Positions 18,809 through 27,390 of a DNA stretch of 64,000 nt are shown here, piece by piece (the stretch's first letter is position 1; each line of letters starts with the position of its first letter). The position numbers were made by a program, and so were the translations under genes. This DNA comes from Foliimonas ilicis (GTDB taxonomy: Bacteria; Pseudomonadota; Alphaproteobacteria; Rhizobiales; Rhizobiaceae). A model generated the notes under the pieces. That model was given only the letters and a program-made list of their open reading frames with translations. It was not told the DNA's origin and did not search any database. The stretch covers positions 434,001 to 498,000 of the forward strand of contig NZ_JBDUUH010000002.1 of assembly GCF_039939195.1 (NCBI RefSeq). The letters run 5' to 3'.

Positions 18809-20044
18809 TCACATCCCCCTCCAAACTCTTTCATGCAGCGGGTTAAAACCCATGCGATAAACAAGCTCGGCCGGGCGCTCGACGTTCCAGATGGCGAGAT
18901 CGGCGGATTTTCCGGCTTCCAGCGTACCGGTGCGCTCGAGCAGGCCAAGCGCCCGCGCTGCTTCGCGCGTCACGCCGGCAAGGCATTCATCGACGGTCAG
19001 ACCAAAAAGCGTGGCCGCCATATTCATCGTCAGAAGAAGCGAGGTCAGCGGCGACGTGCCGGGGTTGCTATCCGTTGCAACGGCCATCTTCACGCCATGC
19101 TTGCGGAAAAGCTCGATCGGCGGCTTTTTCGTCTCGCGTATGAAGTAGAATGCGCCCGGCAGAATACCGGCAACCGTGCCTGCCTGCGCCATCGCTAGCG
19201 CGCCCTCTTCATCCGTATATTCGAGATGGTCTGCCGAAAGTGCGCCGTAGCGGGCGGCAAGGGCGGCACCATGCAAATTCGACAATTGGTCGACATGCAG
19301 CTTGACCGGAAGGTTCAGCGCCTTGGCCGCATCGAACAACCGGGCGATTTCATCAGGCGAAAACGCGATGCCTTCGCAGAAACCATCGACCGCATCGGCC
19401 AGACCTTCCGCCGCAATCGCGGGCAGCATGTCTTCAACGATGCTGGTGATGAAAGCGGCCTTGTCGCCCTTGGCTTCCGGCGGAAGCGCATGTGCACCGA
19501 GAAACGTCGTACACACGGAAATCGCGCGCTCGCGCTCCAACCGGCGCGCGGCCTTCAGCGATTTGCGCTCGCTGTCGACGTCCAGCCCGTAGCCGGATTT
19601 GATTTCGATCGTGGTGACGCCTTCGGCGATCAGCGCGTCGAGACGCGGCAGCGTTTCCGCGACCAGACGATCCTCGCTCGCCTCGCGAACGCCCTTTACC
19701 GACGAGACGATGCCGCCGCCAGCGCGCGCGATTTCCTCGTAGCTTGCACCGGCAAGCCGAAGCTCGAATTCCTTGGCGCGGTCGCCCGCATAGACAAGAT
19801 GTGTGTGGCAGTCGATCAGGCCGGGCGTGATCCAGCGGCCTTCGCAGTCGGTTATTTGTGCGTCGCGCATCGATGCGGGCAGATCCTGTTCGGAACCGGC
19901 ATAAACGATCACGCCGCTTTCAGCGACGATCGCTCCGTTCTCTACGATGCCAATTCCCGGCTGGTCTTCGCGGAGGGTTGCGAGACGGGCATTTCGCCAC
20001 AAACGCTTGCCATCCGATGCCGCCTTAGGGTCAAACATGCTCAT
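18809..20044 (-). CDS. hutI: Imidazolonepropionase
   Basis: A 411-residue amidohydrolase-superfamily enzyme opening the imidazolone ring to give formiminoglutamate. Metal- and substrate-binding motifs are intact: DCHTHLVYAGDR, KSGYGLD, HVDQLSN and TDSNPGTSP. It is the first gene of the leftward hut operon. The start complementary to 20042-20044 has AAGGGGAA about 10 bases upstream; a second ATG two codons later is possible. The HutC-like operator lies 25 bases upstream. Confidence 0.95.
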   Translation of the reverse strand: MSMFDPKAASDGKRLWRNARLATLREDQPGIGIVENGAIVAESGVIVYAGSEQDLPASMRDAQITDCEGRWITPGLIDCHTHLVYAGDRAKEFELRLAGASYEEIARAGGGIVSSVKGVREASEDRLVAETLPRLDALIAEGVTTIEIKSGYGLDVDSERKSLKAARRLERERAISVCTTFLGAHALPPEAKGDKAAFITSIVEDMLPAIAAEGLADAVDGFCEGIAFSPDEIARLFDAAKALNLPVKLHVDQLSNLHGAALAARYGALSADHLEYTDEEGALAMAQAGTVAGILPGAFYFIRETKKPPIELFRKHGVKMAVATDSNPGTSPLTSLLLTMNMAATLFGLTVDECLAGVTREAARALGLLERTGTLEAGKSADLAIWNVERPAELVYRMGFNPLHERVWRGM

Positions 20045-20068
20045 TTTTCGTTCCCCTTAAGAACGGTT

Positions 20069-20082
20069 TATGTATATACATA
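20069..20082. promoter_or_regulatory. HutC-like operator
   Basis: TATGTATATACATA is a perfect 14-bp palindrome and contains TGTA-TA-TACA, the arrangement known for HutC operators (TGTA-N2-TACA). It lies in the 78-base gap between divergent hutI and hutF, and the repressor gene hutC is in this cluster. One site could therefore control both arms, with release by urocanate. Confidence 0.75.
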
Positions 20083-20122
20083 TGAGAAACAGGCGCAAGT
20101 TATTTCCTGATGGAGAAATTGA

Positions 20123-21478
20123 GTGACGGCGATTTTCGTGGAAAAGGTCCTGCTGCCAAATGGTTGGCATTCCAATGTCCGGCTTGTCTGGGAGGATGGT
20201 TTGCTCACCGGCGTCACCCCGAACGCCGCGCCGCAGCCCGGCGACGAGCGCCACGCGATTCTCCTGCCCGGCATGCCAAATCTGCACAGCCACGCATTCC
20301 AGCGCGGCATGGCCGGGCTTGCCGAAACCCGCGGCCACTCTGCGGACAGTTTCTGGAGCTGGCGCGATGTAATGTACCGTTTCGCGCTCTCGATGACCCC
20401 GGATCAGGCGGAGGCCGTCGCCGCCCAGCTTTACGTCGAAATGCTGGAGGCCGGGTTCACCCGCGTCGGCGAGTTTCATTATCTGCACCATGACCGCGAT
20501 GGCACACATTATAATAACATTGCAGAAATGGCCGAGCGCATCGCCGCTGCTGCCGGGCACACCGGCATCGGCCTGACCTTGCTGCCGGTGTTTTACGCCC
20601 ACTCGACATTCGGCGGCGCGGCACCCGGAGACGGCCAGCGCCGCTTCATCAATGATCTGGATTCCTATGCAAAGCTTCTCGAAGGCTGCCGGAATGCAGT
20701 GAAATCGCAAAAGACCGCGATTGTCGGCGTCGCGCCGCACAGTCTGCGCGCCGTTTCGCCGGACGAACTTTCGGCGCTGGCAACGCTTTCGCCCGGCACG
20801 CCGATCCACATCCACATTGCCGAGCAGGTGAAGGAAGTCGAGGATTGCATCGCGTGGTCCGGTCAGCGCCCCGTCGACTGGCTACTGGCGAATGCGGATG
20901 TCAGCGAGCGCTGGTGCCTTATCCATGCGACTCACATGACCAACGCCGAGACGATCGGCATGGCAAAGAGCGGCGCGATTGCCGGGCTTTGCCCGATCAC
21001 TGAAGCCAATCTCGGTGACGGCACGTTTCAAGGCCCCCTGTTTCGGGAGCAGGGAGGCTTATTCGGCATCGGCTCGGATTCCAACGTCTTGATCGGCCTG
21101 CCCGACGAATTGCGCCAATATGAATATTCGCAGCGCCTCGCCCACCGCGCCCGCAACGTTCTGGCCGCACCCGGCCAGTCGAACGGCCGCACGCTGTTCG
21201 ACGGTGCGCTTGCAGGCGGTGCAGTCGCTCTCGGTGCCGGTCCATCTGAACTCGCGGTTGGCGCGCCTGCCGATTTCGTCTCGCTCAGTGCGGACCACCC
21301 TACCCTTACCGGCAAGACCGACGACGCGATCCTCGACGCGTGGATTTTCGCCAATGGCGCGGCAATCGACAGCGTCTGGGTACAGGGCCGAAAACTCGTC
21401 AGCGACGGCAAACATATCCATCGCGATAATGTCGCAACGCGATATAAGGCGGCGATGAAGGAATTGAGTTCTGCCTGA
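20123..21478 (+). CDS. hutF: Formimidoylglutamate deiminase
   Basis: A 451-residue amidohydrolase converting N-formimino-glutamate to N-formylglutamate and ammonia. Metal-binding HSHAFQRG, catalytic-region VAPHSLRAV, HIHIAEQ and GIGSDSNV are visible in order, as in HutF. A GTG start at 20123 is chosen with TGGAG at 20111-20115 in front; no ATG is nearby. Its stop overlaps the hutC start (TGATG), so the two are translationally coupled. The enzyme implies a formylglutamate route that needs hutG, which is not in this window. Confidence 0.93.
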   Translation: MTAIFVEKVLLPNGWHSNVRLVWEDGLLTGVTPNAAPQPGDERHAILLPGMPNLHSHAFQRGMAGLAETRGHSADSFWSWRDVMYRFALSMTPDQAEAVAAQLYVEMLEAGFTRVGEFHYLHHDRDGTHYNNIAEMAERIAAAAGHTGIGLTLLPVFYAHSTFGGAAPGDGQRRFINDLDSYAKLLEGCRNAVKSQKTAIVGVAPHSLRAVSPDELSALATLSPGTPIHIHIAEQVKEVEDCIAWSGQRPVDWLLANADVSERWCLIHATHMTNAETIGMAKSGAIAGLCPITEANLGDGTFQGPLFREQGGLFGIGSDSNVLIGLPDELRQYEYSQRLAHRARNVLAAPGQSNGRTLFDGALAGGAVALGAGPSELAVGAPADFVSLSADHPTLTGKTDDAILDAWIFANGAAIDSVWVQGRKLVSDGKHIHRDNVATRYKAAMKELSSA

Positions 21479-22206
21479 TGTCGGCCCTGCCGGAAAAATC
21501 CACCGAAACGGTTTCGCTCCACCAGCGCATCCTTGCCGACATAAGCGCGCGCATCGTCAACGGCGAATGGAAGCCGGGGCACCGCATTCCTTATGAGCAT
21601 GAGCTGACGGAAGAATATGGCTGCTCGCGCATGACCGTCAGCAAGGCGCTGTCGGAACTGGCGCGCACCGGCCTGATCGAACGGCGACGGCGCTCAGGCA
21701 GTTTCGTACGCCGCCCGCATTCGGAAGCCGCGATTCTCGAAATCAACGACATTCGAGCCGAAGTCGAAGCGCTCGGTCTACCCTATCGCTATCAACTGGA
21801 TGAAAGATCGCGCCGCAAAAGCACGGCATCCGACAAGATGGTGCTCGGCCTGACCGTGGCTGAGCCGGTTCTGCTTCTTAAAAGCAGGCATTTTGCGGGA
21901 AAGCGGCCCTTCTGCCTCGAAGAACGCCTGATCAGCCTCACTTCGGTTCCCGAAGCCAGCGACGAGCCGTTTCGCGAAACCGCATCCGGTCCCTGGCTGG
22001 TCAACCGTGTTCCGTGGAGTGCTGCCGAACATCGCATAAGTGCTGCGGCGGCAGACACAGAGACGGCGGCGGCGCTGGAAATCGCAAGCGGCGCGCCGTG
22101 CCTTGTTGTAGAGCGACGCACATGGAGTTCGGAAAAACCCGTAACCCATGTGCGCTTTGTCTATTCAGCGGACAGCCACACGCTGGTCGCCCGCTTCACG
22201 CCTTGA
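21478..22206 (+). CDS. hutC: Histidine utilization repressor HutC (GntR family)
   Basis: A 242-residue GntR/HutC regulator: N-terminal winged helix with SRMTVSKALSELARTGLIER (recognition helix about residues 50-70), then a UTRA effector domain that in the family binds urocanate. It overlaps hutF by one base. Its likely target is the palindrome in the hutI-hutF promoter region, so it represses both arms until urocanate accumulates. Confidence 0.93.
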   Translation: MSALPEKSTETVSLHQRILADISARIVNGEWKPGHRIPYEHELTEEYGCSRMTVSKALSELARTGLIERRRRSGSFVRRPHSEAAILEINDIRAEVEALGLPYRYQLDERSRRKSTASDKMVLGLTVAEPVLLLKSRHFAGKRPFCLEERLISLTSVPEASDEPFRETASGPWLVNRVPWSAAEHRISAAAADTETAAALEIASGAPCLVVERRTWSSEKPVTHVRFVYSADSHTLVARFTP

Positions 22207-22231
22207 AGGCGTTCTTGCGCATGTCTTTAAT

Positions 22232-22256
22232 CCCGAAACCGGCATCCATTTTCGGG
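22232..22256. terminator. Hairpin between convergent hutC and ridA
   Basis: CCCGAAA at 22232-22238 pairs with TTTCGGG at 22250-22256, between two convergent genes. On the + strand a TTTT run follows about 9 bases later. It could end either transcript; the stem is short, so this is tentative. Confidence 0.4.
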
Positions 22257-22267
22257 CGACATTCGTT

Positions 22268-22612
22268 TTAGATCGCAGCCGTGACGATGATCTCGACCTT
22301 GTAGTCAGGCGTCGCGAGCTTGGCTTCGCCGGTGGCGCGGGCTGGCGTGTTCGTGCCGTCCGTCCATGCGTCCCACACGGCGTTCATTTCGGCGAAATCC
22401 TTCATGTCGGCCAGCCAGATGATTGCCTGGAGGATCTTCGACTTGTCCGAACCGGCTTCCTTCAGCAACGCATCGACCGAAGCCAGAACGGCCTTCGTCT
22501 GGTCGGTGACGCTCGTACCCGGCTCGCCCACCTGCCCTGCAAGATAGACCGTGTTTCCATGGATGACGGCCTGGCTCATGCGCGGTCCGGCTTCAATACG
22601 GCGAATGCTCAT
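22268..22612 (-). CDS. RidA family (YjgF/YER057c/UK114) protein
   Basis: A 114-residue chorismate-mutase-like trimeric fold protein. The family pattern is visible: IHGNTVYLAGQVGE near the start, and the ARATGEAKLATPDYKVEI block carrying the conserved Arg near residue 92. True RidA hydrolyses reactive enamine/imine intermediates; this subgroup may act on other imines. It is alone, convergent with hutC and divergent from the zinc operon. Confidence 0.85.
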   Translation of the reverse strand: MSIRRIEAGPRMSQAVIHGNTVYLAGQVGEPGTSVTDQTKAVLASVDALLKEAGSDKSKILQAIIWLADMKDFAEMNAVWDAWTDGTNTPARATGEAKLATPDYKVEIIVTAAI

Positions 22613-22747
22613 CTAGTTTTCCTCTCGATAATCAACGGGCCACGTGGCCTGCGCGCCTTATCGTCTGTTCCCGGAAAACTGGCAAGGGTGAGGGGTGCGT
22701 CCTTCAAGGCTCGCTCTCCACCACAAAACCATCTTTGCGGTTGACGA

Positions 22748-22764
22748 ATGTAATAATATCACAT
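22748..22764. promoter_or_regulatory. Zur-like box upstream of aztA
   Basis: ATGTAATAATATCACAT is symmetric at 14 of 16 paired positions around a central base and fits the ATGTTATA-n-TATAACAT type of palindrome recalled for alphaproteobacterial Zur. It is 38 bases upstream of the aztA start. With zinc-bound Zur the importer would be repressed. Confidence 0.65.
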
Positions 22765-22801
22765 AACTCGATAATCCAAATTCACCTGCGCAAGATCACC
22801 G

Positions 22802-23596
22802 ATGACCGACGCCTGCCTGACATTCAAAGATTTGACGCTTGGCTACAGCAGCCATCCGGCGGTGCATCACCTGACCGGCACCGTCGCGACCGGCTCGCTG
22901 ACTGCCGTTGTCGGCGCGAATGGCTCTGGCAAATCCACGCTGATGAAGGGCATTGTCGGCGTATTGAAACCGATGTCCGGCGTCTGCCTGACAGGCAATG
23001 GCACGCGCATCGCCTACCTTCCCCAGCAATCGGAACTCGATCGCTCCTTCCCGGCGCGCGTCGTCGATCTGGTTTCGATGGGCCTTTGGCCGCGTCGCGG
23101 GCTGCTTGGACGCCACACGAAGGAAGACCGCGAAAGCGTCTCGAAAGCGCTGTCCGCCGTCGGCCTCGAAGGTTTCGAAAAACGCCCCATCGACACGCTT
23201 TCCGGCGGCCAGTTGCAGCGCACGCTTTTCGCGCGCGTTCTGGTGCAGGATGCCGATCTGATCCTGCTTGATGAGCCTTTCAATGCCGTCGATGCGAAAA
23301 CGGTCGGCGATCTCATCGCGCTCATCAAGCGCTGGCATGGCGAAAAGCGCACGATCCTCGTCGTCGTTCACGATCTCGAACTGGTGCGCGAGCACTTTCC
23401 CGAAACGCTGCTGCTGGCCCGCCAGCCCGTCGCTTGGGGCGAAACACACGAGACGCTTCACGCCGAAAACCTGCTGCGCGCAAGGCGCTTCGACGAGGCA
23501 TGGCGCGAAAACGCCCCGTGGTGCGGCGAAGACAAACACCCGCACGACCATAGCGCCGAAGGACACGACCATTCCCATTCGGGAAAGGCGGCGTGA
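22802..23596 (+). CDS. aztA: Zinc ABC importer ATPase AztA/ZnuC type
   Basis: A 264-residue cytoplasmic ATPase with Walker A GANGSGKST near residue 38, signature LSGGQLQR near 133, Walker B LILLDEP near 155 and a late His switch in VVHDLE. The C-terminal tail is His-rich (HPHDHSAEGHDHSHSG), typical of zinc transporter ATPases and able to bind metal. It is followed by permease and solute-binding genes with a one-base overlap to aztB. The AztABCD name is preferred to ZnuABC because the cluster also carries an AztD propeller domain. Confidence 0.88.
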   Translation: MTDACLTFKDLTLGYSSHPAVHHLTGTVATGSLTAVVGANGSGKSTLMKGIVGVLKPMSGVCLTGNGTRIAYLPQQSELDRSFPARVVDLVSMGLWPRRGLLGRHTKEDRESVSKALSAVGLEGFEKRPIDTLSGGQLQRTLFARVLVQDADLILLDEPFNAVDAKTVGDLIALIKRWHGEKRTILVVVHDLELVREHFPETLLLARQPVAWGETHETLHAENLLRARRFDEAWRENAPWCGEDKHPHDHSAEGHDHSHSGKAA

Positions 23597-24462
23597 TGTA
23601 CGAGTTTCTCATAGCTCCCTTCGTCGAATTCAACTTCATGCAGCGCGCGCTTTTCGGCTCGCTGATGCTGTCGCTCAGCTCCTGCCCCGTCGGCGTATTC
23701 CTCATGTTGCGCCGCATGAGCCTTACCGGCGACGCGATGGCCCATGCCATTCTGCCGGGCGCGGCCACAGGCTTCCTGCTCTACGGGCTGCAAATCGTTC
23801 CGATGACGATCGGCGGCCTTGCCGCAGGCGTATTGGTGGCGCTTGGCGCCGGTGCGGTATCGCGCTTCACCATCCAGAAAGAAGACGCCTCAATGGCCGC
23901 TTTCTATCTGATTTCGCTGGCGCTCGGCGTTCTTATCGTTTCGATGCGCGGCTCCAGCGTCGATCTCATGCATGTCCTTTTCGGCACGGTCCTTGCGCTT
24001 AACAACGATGCGCTGTCGCTTATCGCCATGATAACCGGCGTCACGCTTCTGCTGCTGGCGATTTTCTGGCGCGCGCTGATTGCGGAATGTCTCGACCCGC
24101 TGTTTTTGCGCTCCGTAAGCCGCCTTGGAACACCTGTGCATTTCGTGTTTCTCGGCCTAGTCGTGCTCAATCTCGTCGGCGGCTTTCAGGCGCTTGGAAC
24201 GCTTCTCGCGGTTGGCCTCATGATGCTGCCTGCTGCCGGTGCCCGCTTCTGGACCGCGCGCGTCGAGCCGATGTGCCTGCTCGCAATCCTCATCGGTTGC
24301 GTGTCCTGCATCGCGGGTCTGCTGCTTTCCTACCACGCCTCCCTGCCCTCCGGCCCGGCGATCATCCTTTCCGCCGGTGTCGTCTACATCGCATCCATGC
24401 TTTTCGGCACGCGCGGCATTCTCAATATCCGCGCGCGTCAGCACCGGCACCGCACAGCCTAA
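23596..24462 (+). CDS. aztB: Zinc ABC importer permease AztB
   Basis: A 288-residue polytopic permease of the ABC-3 family (manganese/zinc uptake) with about eight membrane segments and the conserved GDAMAHAILPG stretch near residue 50. The ATG at 23596 overlaps the aztA stop codon (TGATG); a GTG immediately before is less likely. It forms the membrane channel for zinc delivered by AztC. The spacing to aztC is 19 bases. Confidence 0.88.
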   Translation: MYEFLIAPFVEFNFMQRALFGSLMLSLSSCPVGVFLMLRRMSLTGDAMAHAILPGAATGFLLYGLQIVPMTIGGLAAGVLVALGAGAVSRFTIQKEDASMAAFYLISLALGVLIVSMRGSSVDLMHVLFGTVLALNNDALSLIAMITGVTLLLLAIFWRALIAECLDPLFLRSVSRLGTPVHFVFLGLVVLNLVGGFQALGTLLAVGLMMLPAAGARFWTARVEPMCLLAILIGCVSCIAGLLLSYHASLPSGPAIILSAGVVYIASMLFGTRGILNIRARQHRHRTA

Positions 24463-24481
24463 ACACAAAAGGAATCTCCCA

Positions 24482-25426
24482 ATGTTGAAAGCCTTTCGCC
24501 TCGCCGCTCTTTCGACTGTTATAACATTAACCCCCTTCGCTCTGTCCGCAGCGTCGGCTGAAAACATCAAAGTAGTCGCCAGTTTCTCGATTATCGAGGA
24601 TTTCGCGAAGAATGTCGGCGGCGACCGCATCGACCTGACCACTCTGGTCGGGCCGGATGGCGACGCCCATGTTTATGAGCCGCGCCCGGCCGATGCCGTC
24701 GCTCTCTCGAAGGCCGATGTCGTGCTGTCCAACGGCCTCCAGTTCGAAGGCTTTCTTCAGCGTCTGGTCGAAGCCAGCGGCACGAAGGCGAAAATCGTCG
24801 AACTGACGAAGGGCGGCGAAGTGCTCAAGAATGAGGAAGACGCCCATGAAAGCGAGGAAGGACACGCGCATGAGGCAGGCCACCATCATCATGGCGAGTT
24901 CGATCCTCACGCCTGGCAATCGGTTCACAATGCGGAAGTCTATGTGAAGAACATCGCGGAGGCCTTCTGCGCCGCCGATGCTGCCGGATGCGACACGTAC
25001 AAAGCCAATGCCGAAGCCTATCAGGCCAAGCTCGAAGCCCTCGACACGGAAATAAAGGCGGCAGTGGCAAGCATTCCCGAAGACAAGCGCGTCATCATCA
25101 CCTCGCATGATGCGTTCAAATATTTCGAGCATGAATATGGCATCAAGTTCCTCGCGCCCGAAGGCGTCTCGACGGAATCCGAAGCATCCGCCGCCGATGT
25201 CGCAGCCCTCATCAAGCAGGTGCGCGAAGATAAGGCATCCGCGATTTTCGTGGAAAACATCACCAATCCGCGCCTCATCGAGCAGATCGCATCCGAAACC
25301 GATCTGAAGATTGGCGGCTCGCTCTATTCCGATGCGCTTTCAAAGGCCGACGGTCCGGCCGCGACCTATATCGACATGATGAAACACAACATCGCGACGA
25401 TTAAAGGCGCCGTTCAGGGAAGTTGA
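24482..25426 (+). CDS. aztC: Zinc-binding periplasmic protein AztC (cluster A-I)
   Basis: A 314-residue solute-binding protein with a Sec signal peptide ending near residue 26 (ALSAASAEN). The metal-binding framework of cluster A-I proteins is visible: the first His in GDAHVYEPRP, a His-rich flexible loop HESEEGHAHEAGHHHHGE at about residues 120-138, then FDPHAW, SHDAFKY and a late acidic residue. It captures Zn(II) in the periplasm and hands it to AztB. AAGGA lies 9 bases upstream of the ATG. A rho-independent terminator follows 18 bases after the stop. Confidence 0.9.
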   Translation: MLKAFRLAALSTVITLTPFALSAASAENIKVVASFSIIEDFAKNVGGDRIDLTTLVGPDGDAHVYEPRPADAVALSKADVVLSNGLQFEGFLQRLVEASGTKAKIVELTKGGEVLKNEEDAHESEEGHAHEAGHHHHGEFDPHAWQSVHNAEVYVKNIAEAFCAADAAGCDTYKANAEAYQAKLEALDTEIKAAVASIPEDKRVIITSHDAFKYFEHEYGIKFLAPEGVSTESEASAADVAALIKQVREDKASAIFVENITNPRLIEQIASETDLKIGGSLYSDALSKADGPAATYIDMMKHNIATIKGAVQGS

Positions 25427-25444
25427 TTTCCTCACCGTGAAAGG

Positions 25445-25465
25445 CGGGACTCCGGTCCCGTTTTT
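25445..25465 (+). terminator. Intrinsic terminator of aztABC
   Basis: CGGGAC at 25445-25450 pairs with GTCCCG at 25455-25460 around a TCCG loop, followed directly by TTTTT at 25461-25465. It closes the aztABC unit before the second Zur-like box. Confidence 0.85.
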
Positions 25466-25481
25466 CAGCTCTCGGTAATAT

Positions 25482-25498
25482 ACGTTATAAAATAACAA
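25482..25498. promoter_or_regulatory. Second Zur-like box, upstream of the aztD-zinT gene
   Basis: ACGTTATAAAATAACAA contains GTTAT-AAA-ATAAC (25484-25496) and fits the ATGTTATA-n-TATAACAT palindrome at 13 of 16 positions. It lies between the aztABC terminator and the ATG at 25565, so the fusion gene and the following GTPase gene probably have their own zinc-controlled promoter. Confidence 0.55.
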
Positions 25499-25564
25499 TC
25501 CATCCATTCGGCTGCACATTTGCAGGCGAAGGCTTTCGCTCGTCCAAAAACTGGAAGGAAAATC

Positions 25565-27313
25565 ATGTCCCATCTCAGAAACACGATCTCGGCACTGGCG
25601 CTGCTCGCGTTTTGCGCGCCCGCCGCGGCGGAGGGAAAAAGCGCCTGGCGCCTGTTCGTCGCAGACCATGAAAGTGCAACTGTCCGCGCGATAGATGCAG
25701 GCTCCGGCGAAGTGATCGACAGTTTCGAACTCACCGGCCCTTCCCGCCTCTACCGCACCGATAGCGGCAAGACGATCTTCGCCGTTCAGGGCAACAATGA
25801 TGTCGTGTCCACAATTTCGTCGGGCATCGCCTTCGAAGATCATGGCGACCACGGCGATATAAAGATCGAAGCACCGAAGCTGACGGACGTTACCGTCGCG
25901 GGCAAGAAGCCGTCCCATTTCGTCGATCACAATGGCAAGATCGCGCTGTTCTTCGATGGAGAAGGCGTCGTCCGCATCCTGACCGAAACGGCGGCCCTCG
26001 AAGGCAAATCCGAAACGCTCGATGTTCACGCCGATGCCCCGCATCACGGCGTGGCGGTCGCCTATGGCAAGCACGTGCTTCTGACCGAGCCGAACAAGGA
26101 CAGGCCGGACGAATTGCCGATCGGCATTCAGGTGCTGGGTGACGATGGCGAAAAAATCGGCGAGCTCAATGCCTGCCCGGACCTGCACGGCGAAGCCTCG
26201 TCGGGCAATATTCTGGCAATCGCCTGCGCAACCGGATTGCTGGTCGTGAAATCAGGCGCTGAAGGCCCTGCGATCGAGCATGTTCCCTACCCCGACACGC
26301 TTCCCGAGGGAAAAACGACGACCCTGCTCGGCGGAAAAGGCCTGCAATATTTCCTCGGCAATTACGGACCGAACCGCGTCGTTCTCATCGACCCGACGGA
26401 GGGTGCGGAAGGCTTCCGCCTGATCGAGCTGCCGACGCGCCGGGTGCATTTCGCCGTCGATTCCGTGCGTCCGAAATTCGCATACATCTTCACCGAGGAC
26501 GGTTCGCTCCATCAGTTGGATGTGGTTGGCGGCGAAATCGTCAAATCCGTAAAACTCACCGATCCCTACAGCATGGACGGCCACTGGAACGACCCGCGCC
26601 CGCGCATCGCGGTTGCTGGCGATGAAATCTTCGTCACCGATCCGCTGAAGAGCCGCATCCATGTTCTCGATGCCGAAAAATTCGAGCCGGTGCGCGAAGT
26701 TGCCGTCGAAGGCAAACCCTTCAACATCGTCGCGGTCGGCGGCTCCGGAGAAGTCCACGAACACGGCCACGATCACAACGATCCGTTTTACAAGGGCTAT
26801 TTTGAGGACGATCAGGTCAAGGAGCGCGCCCTGTCGGACTGGGCCGGAGATTGGCAGTCGGTCTATTCCTATCTGCAGGACGGAACGCTCGATCCGGTCA
26901 TGGCGCACAAGGCCGAACACGGAGACAAAAGCGCCGACGAATATCGCGCCTACTACGAAATCGGCTACCGGACCAATGTCGAGCGCATCGAAATCGATGG
27001 CGACAGCGTAAAGTTCTTCGAGGGCGGGAAACCGCTTGAGGCCCGCTATGCCAGCGACGGCCATGAAATCCTGACTTACGAGGCGGGCAATCGCGGCGTG
27101 CGCTTCATCTTCAAAAAGACCGGGGGTGACGCCGCCGCCCCGCAATACATCCAGTTCAGCGACCACAAGATCGCGCCGGAAAAGGCCGATCACTATCACC
27201 TCTACTGGGGCGATGACCGCGCAGGTTTGCTGGAGGAAGTGACGAACTGGCCGACCTACTATGCATCCTCCCTGGATGCGAAGGAGATCGTGCACGAGAT
27301 GATGGCGCACTGA
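25565..27313 (+). CDS. AztD zinc chaperone fused to a ZinT domain
   Basis: A 582-residue secreted protein. Signal peptide: residues 1-22 ending FCAPAAAEG. Residues about 25-392 form an AztD-like beta-propeller, with a His-rich N-terminal loop (DHGDHG at 92-97), further His at 160-161, 208 and 340, and repeated strand blocks. A short linker HEHGHDHND (398-406) joins it to a full ZinT domain from about 405 to the end: DPFYKGYF, DWAGDWQSVYSYL, EIGYRT, and DHK at 534 with HYH at 543-545. These His residues have the spacing of the zinc ligands known in E. coli ZinT. AztD passes zinc to AztC and ZinT buffers periplasmic zinc; here both are in one chain. AAGGA precedes the ATG by 5 bases. Confidence 0.85.
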   Translation: MSHLRNTISALALLAFCAPAAAEGKSAWRLFVADHESATVRAIDAGSGEVIDSFELTGPSRLYRTDSGKTIFAVQGNNDVVSTISSGIAFEDHGDHGDIKIEAPKLTDVTVAGKKPSHFVDHNGKIALFFDGEGVVRILTETAALEGKSETLDVHADAPHHGVAVAYGKHVLLTEPNKDRPDELPIGIQVLGDDGEKIGELNACPDLHGEASSGNILAIACATGLLVVKSGAEGPAIEHVPYPDTLPEGKTTTLLGGKGLQYFLGNYGPNRVVLIDPTEGAEGFRLIELPTRRVHFAVDSVRPKFAYIFTEDGSLHQLDVVGGEIVKSVKLTDPYSMDGHWNDPRPRIAVAGDEIFVTDPLKSRIHVLDAEKFEPVREVAVEGKPFNIVAVGGSGEVHEHGHDHNDPFYKGYFEDDQVKERALSDWAGDWQSVYSYLQDGTLDPVMAHKAEHGDKSADEYRAYYEIGYRTNVERIEIDGDSVKFFEGGKPLEARYASDGHEILTYEAGNRGVRFIFKKTGGDAAAPQYIQFSDHKIAPEKADHYHLYWGDDRAGLLEEVTNWPTYYASSLDAKEIVHEMMAH

Positions 27314-27336
27314 CGGCCTGAATCACCCGCATTGTC

Positions 27337-27360
27337 CGCCCGGCCATCCAGGGCCGGGCG
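27337..27360 (+). terminator. Strong hairpin between the aztD-zinT and CobW genes
   Basis: CGCCCGGCC at 27337-27345 pairs perfectly with GGCCGGGCG at 27352-27360 around a 6-base loop, followed by CTTCTTCC rather than a true U-run. It may lower transcription into the GTPase gene or protect the upstream mRNA. Confidence 0.5.
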
Positions 27361-27390
27361 CTTCTTCCCCGAAACACCAGGAGGCACGCC

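Noticed and set aside
24517..24526. TGTTATAACA palindrome as a third Zur box
   Set aside because: It lies within the aztC signal-peptide coding region and matches only half of the longer palindrome.
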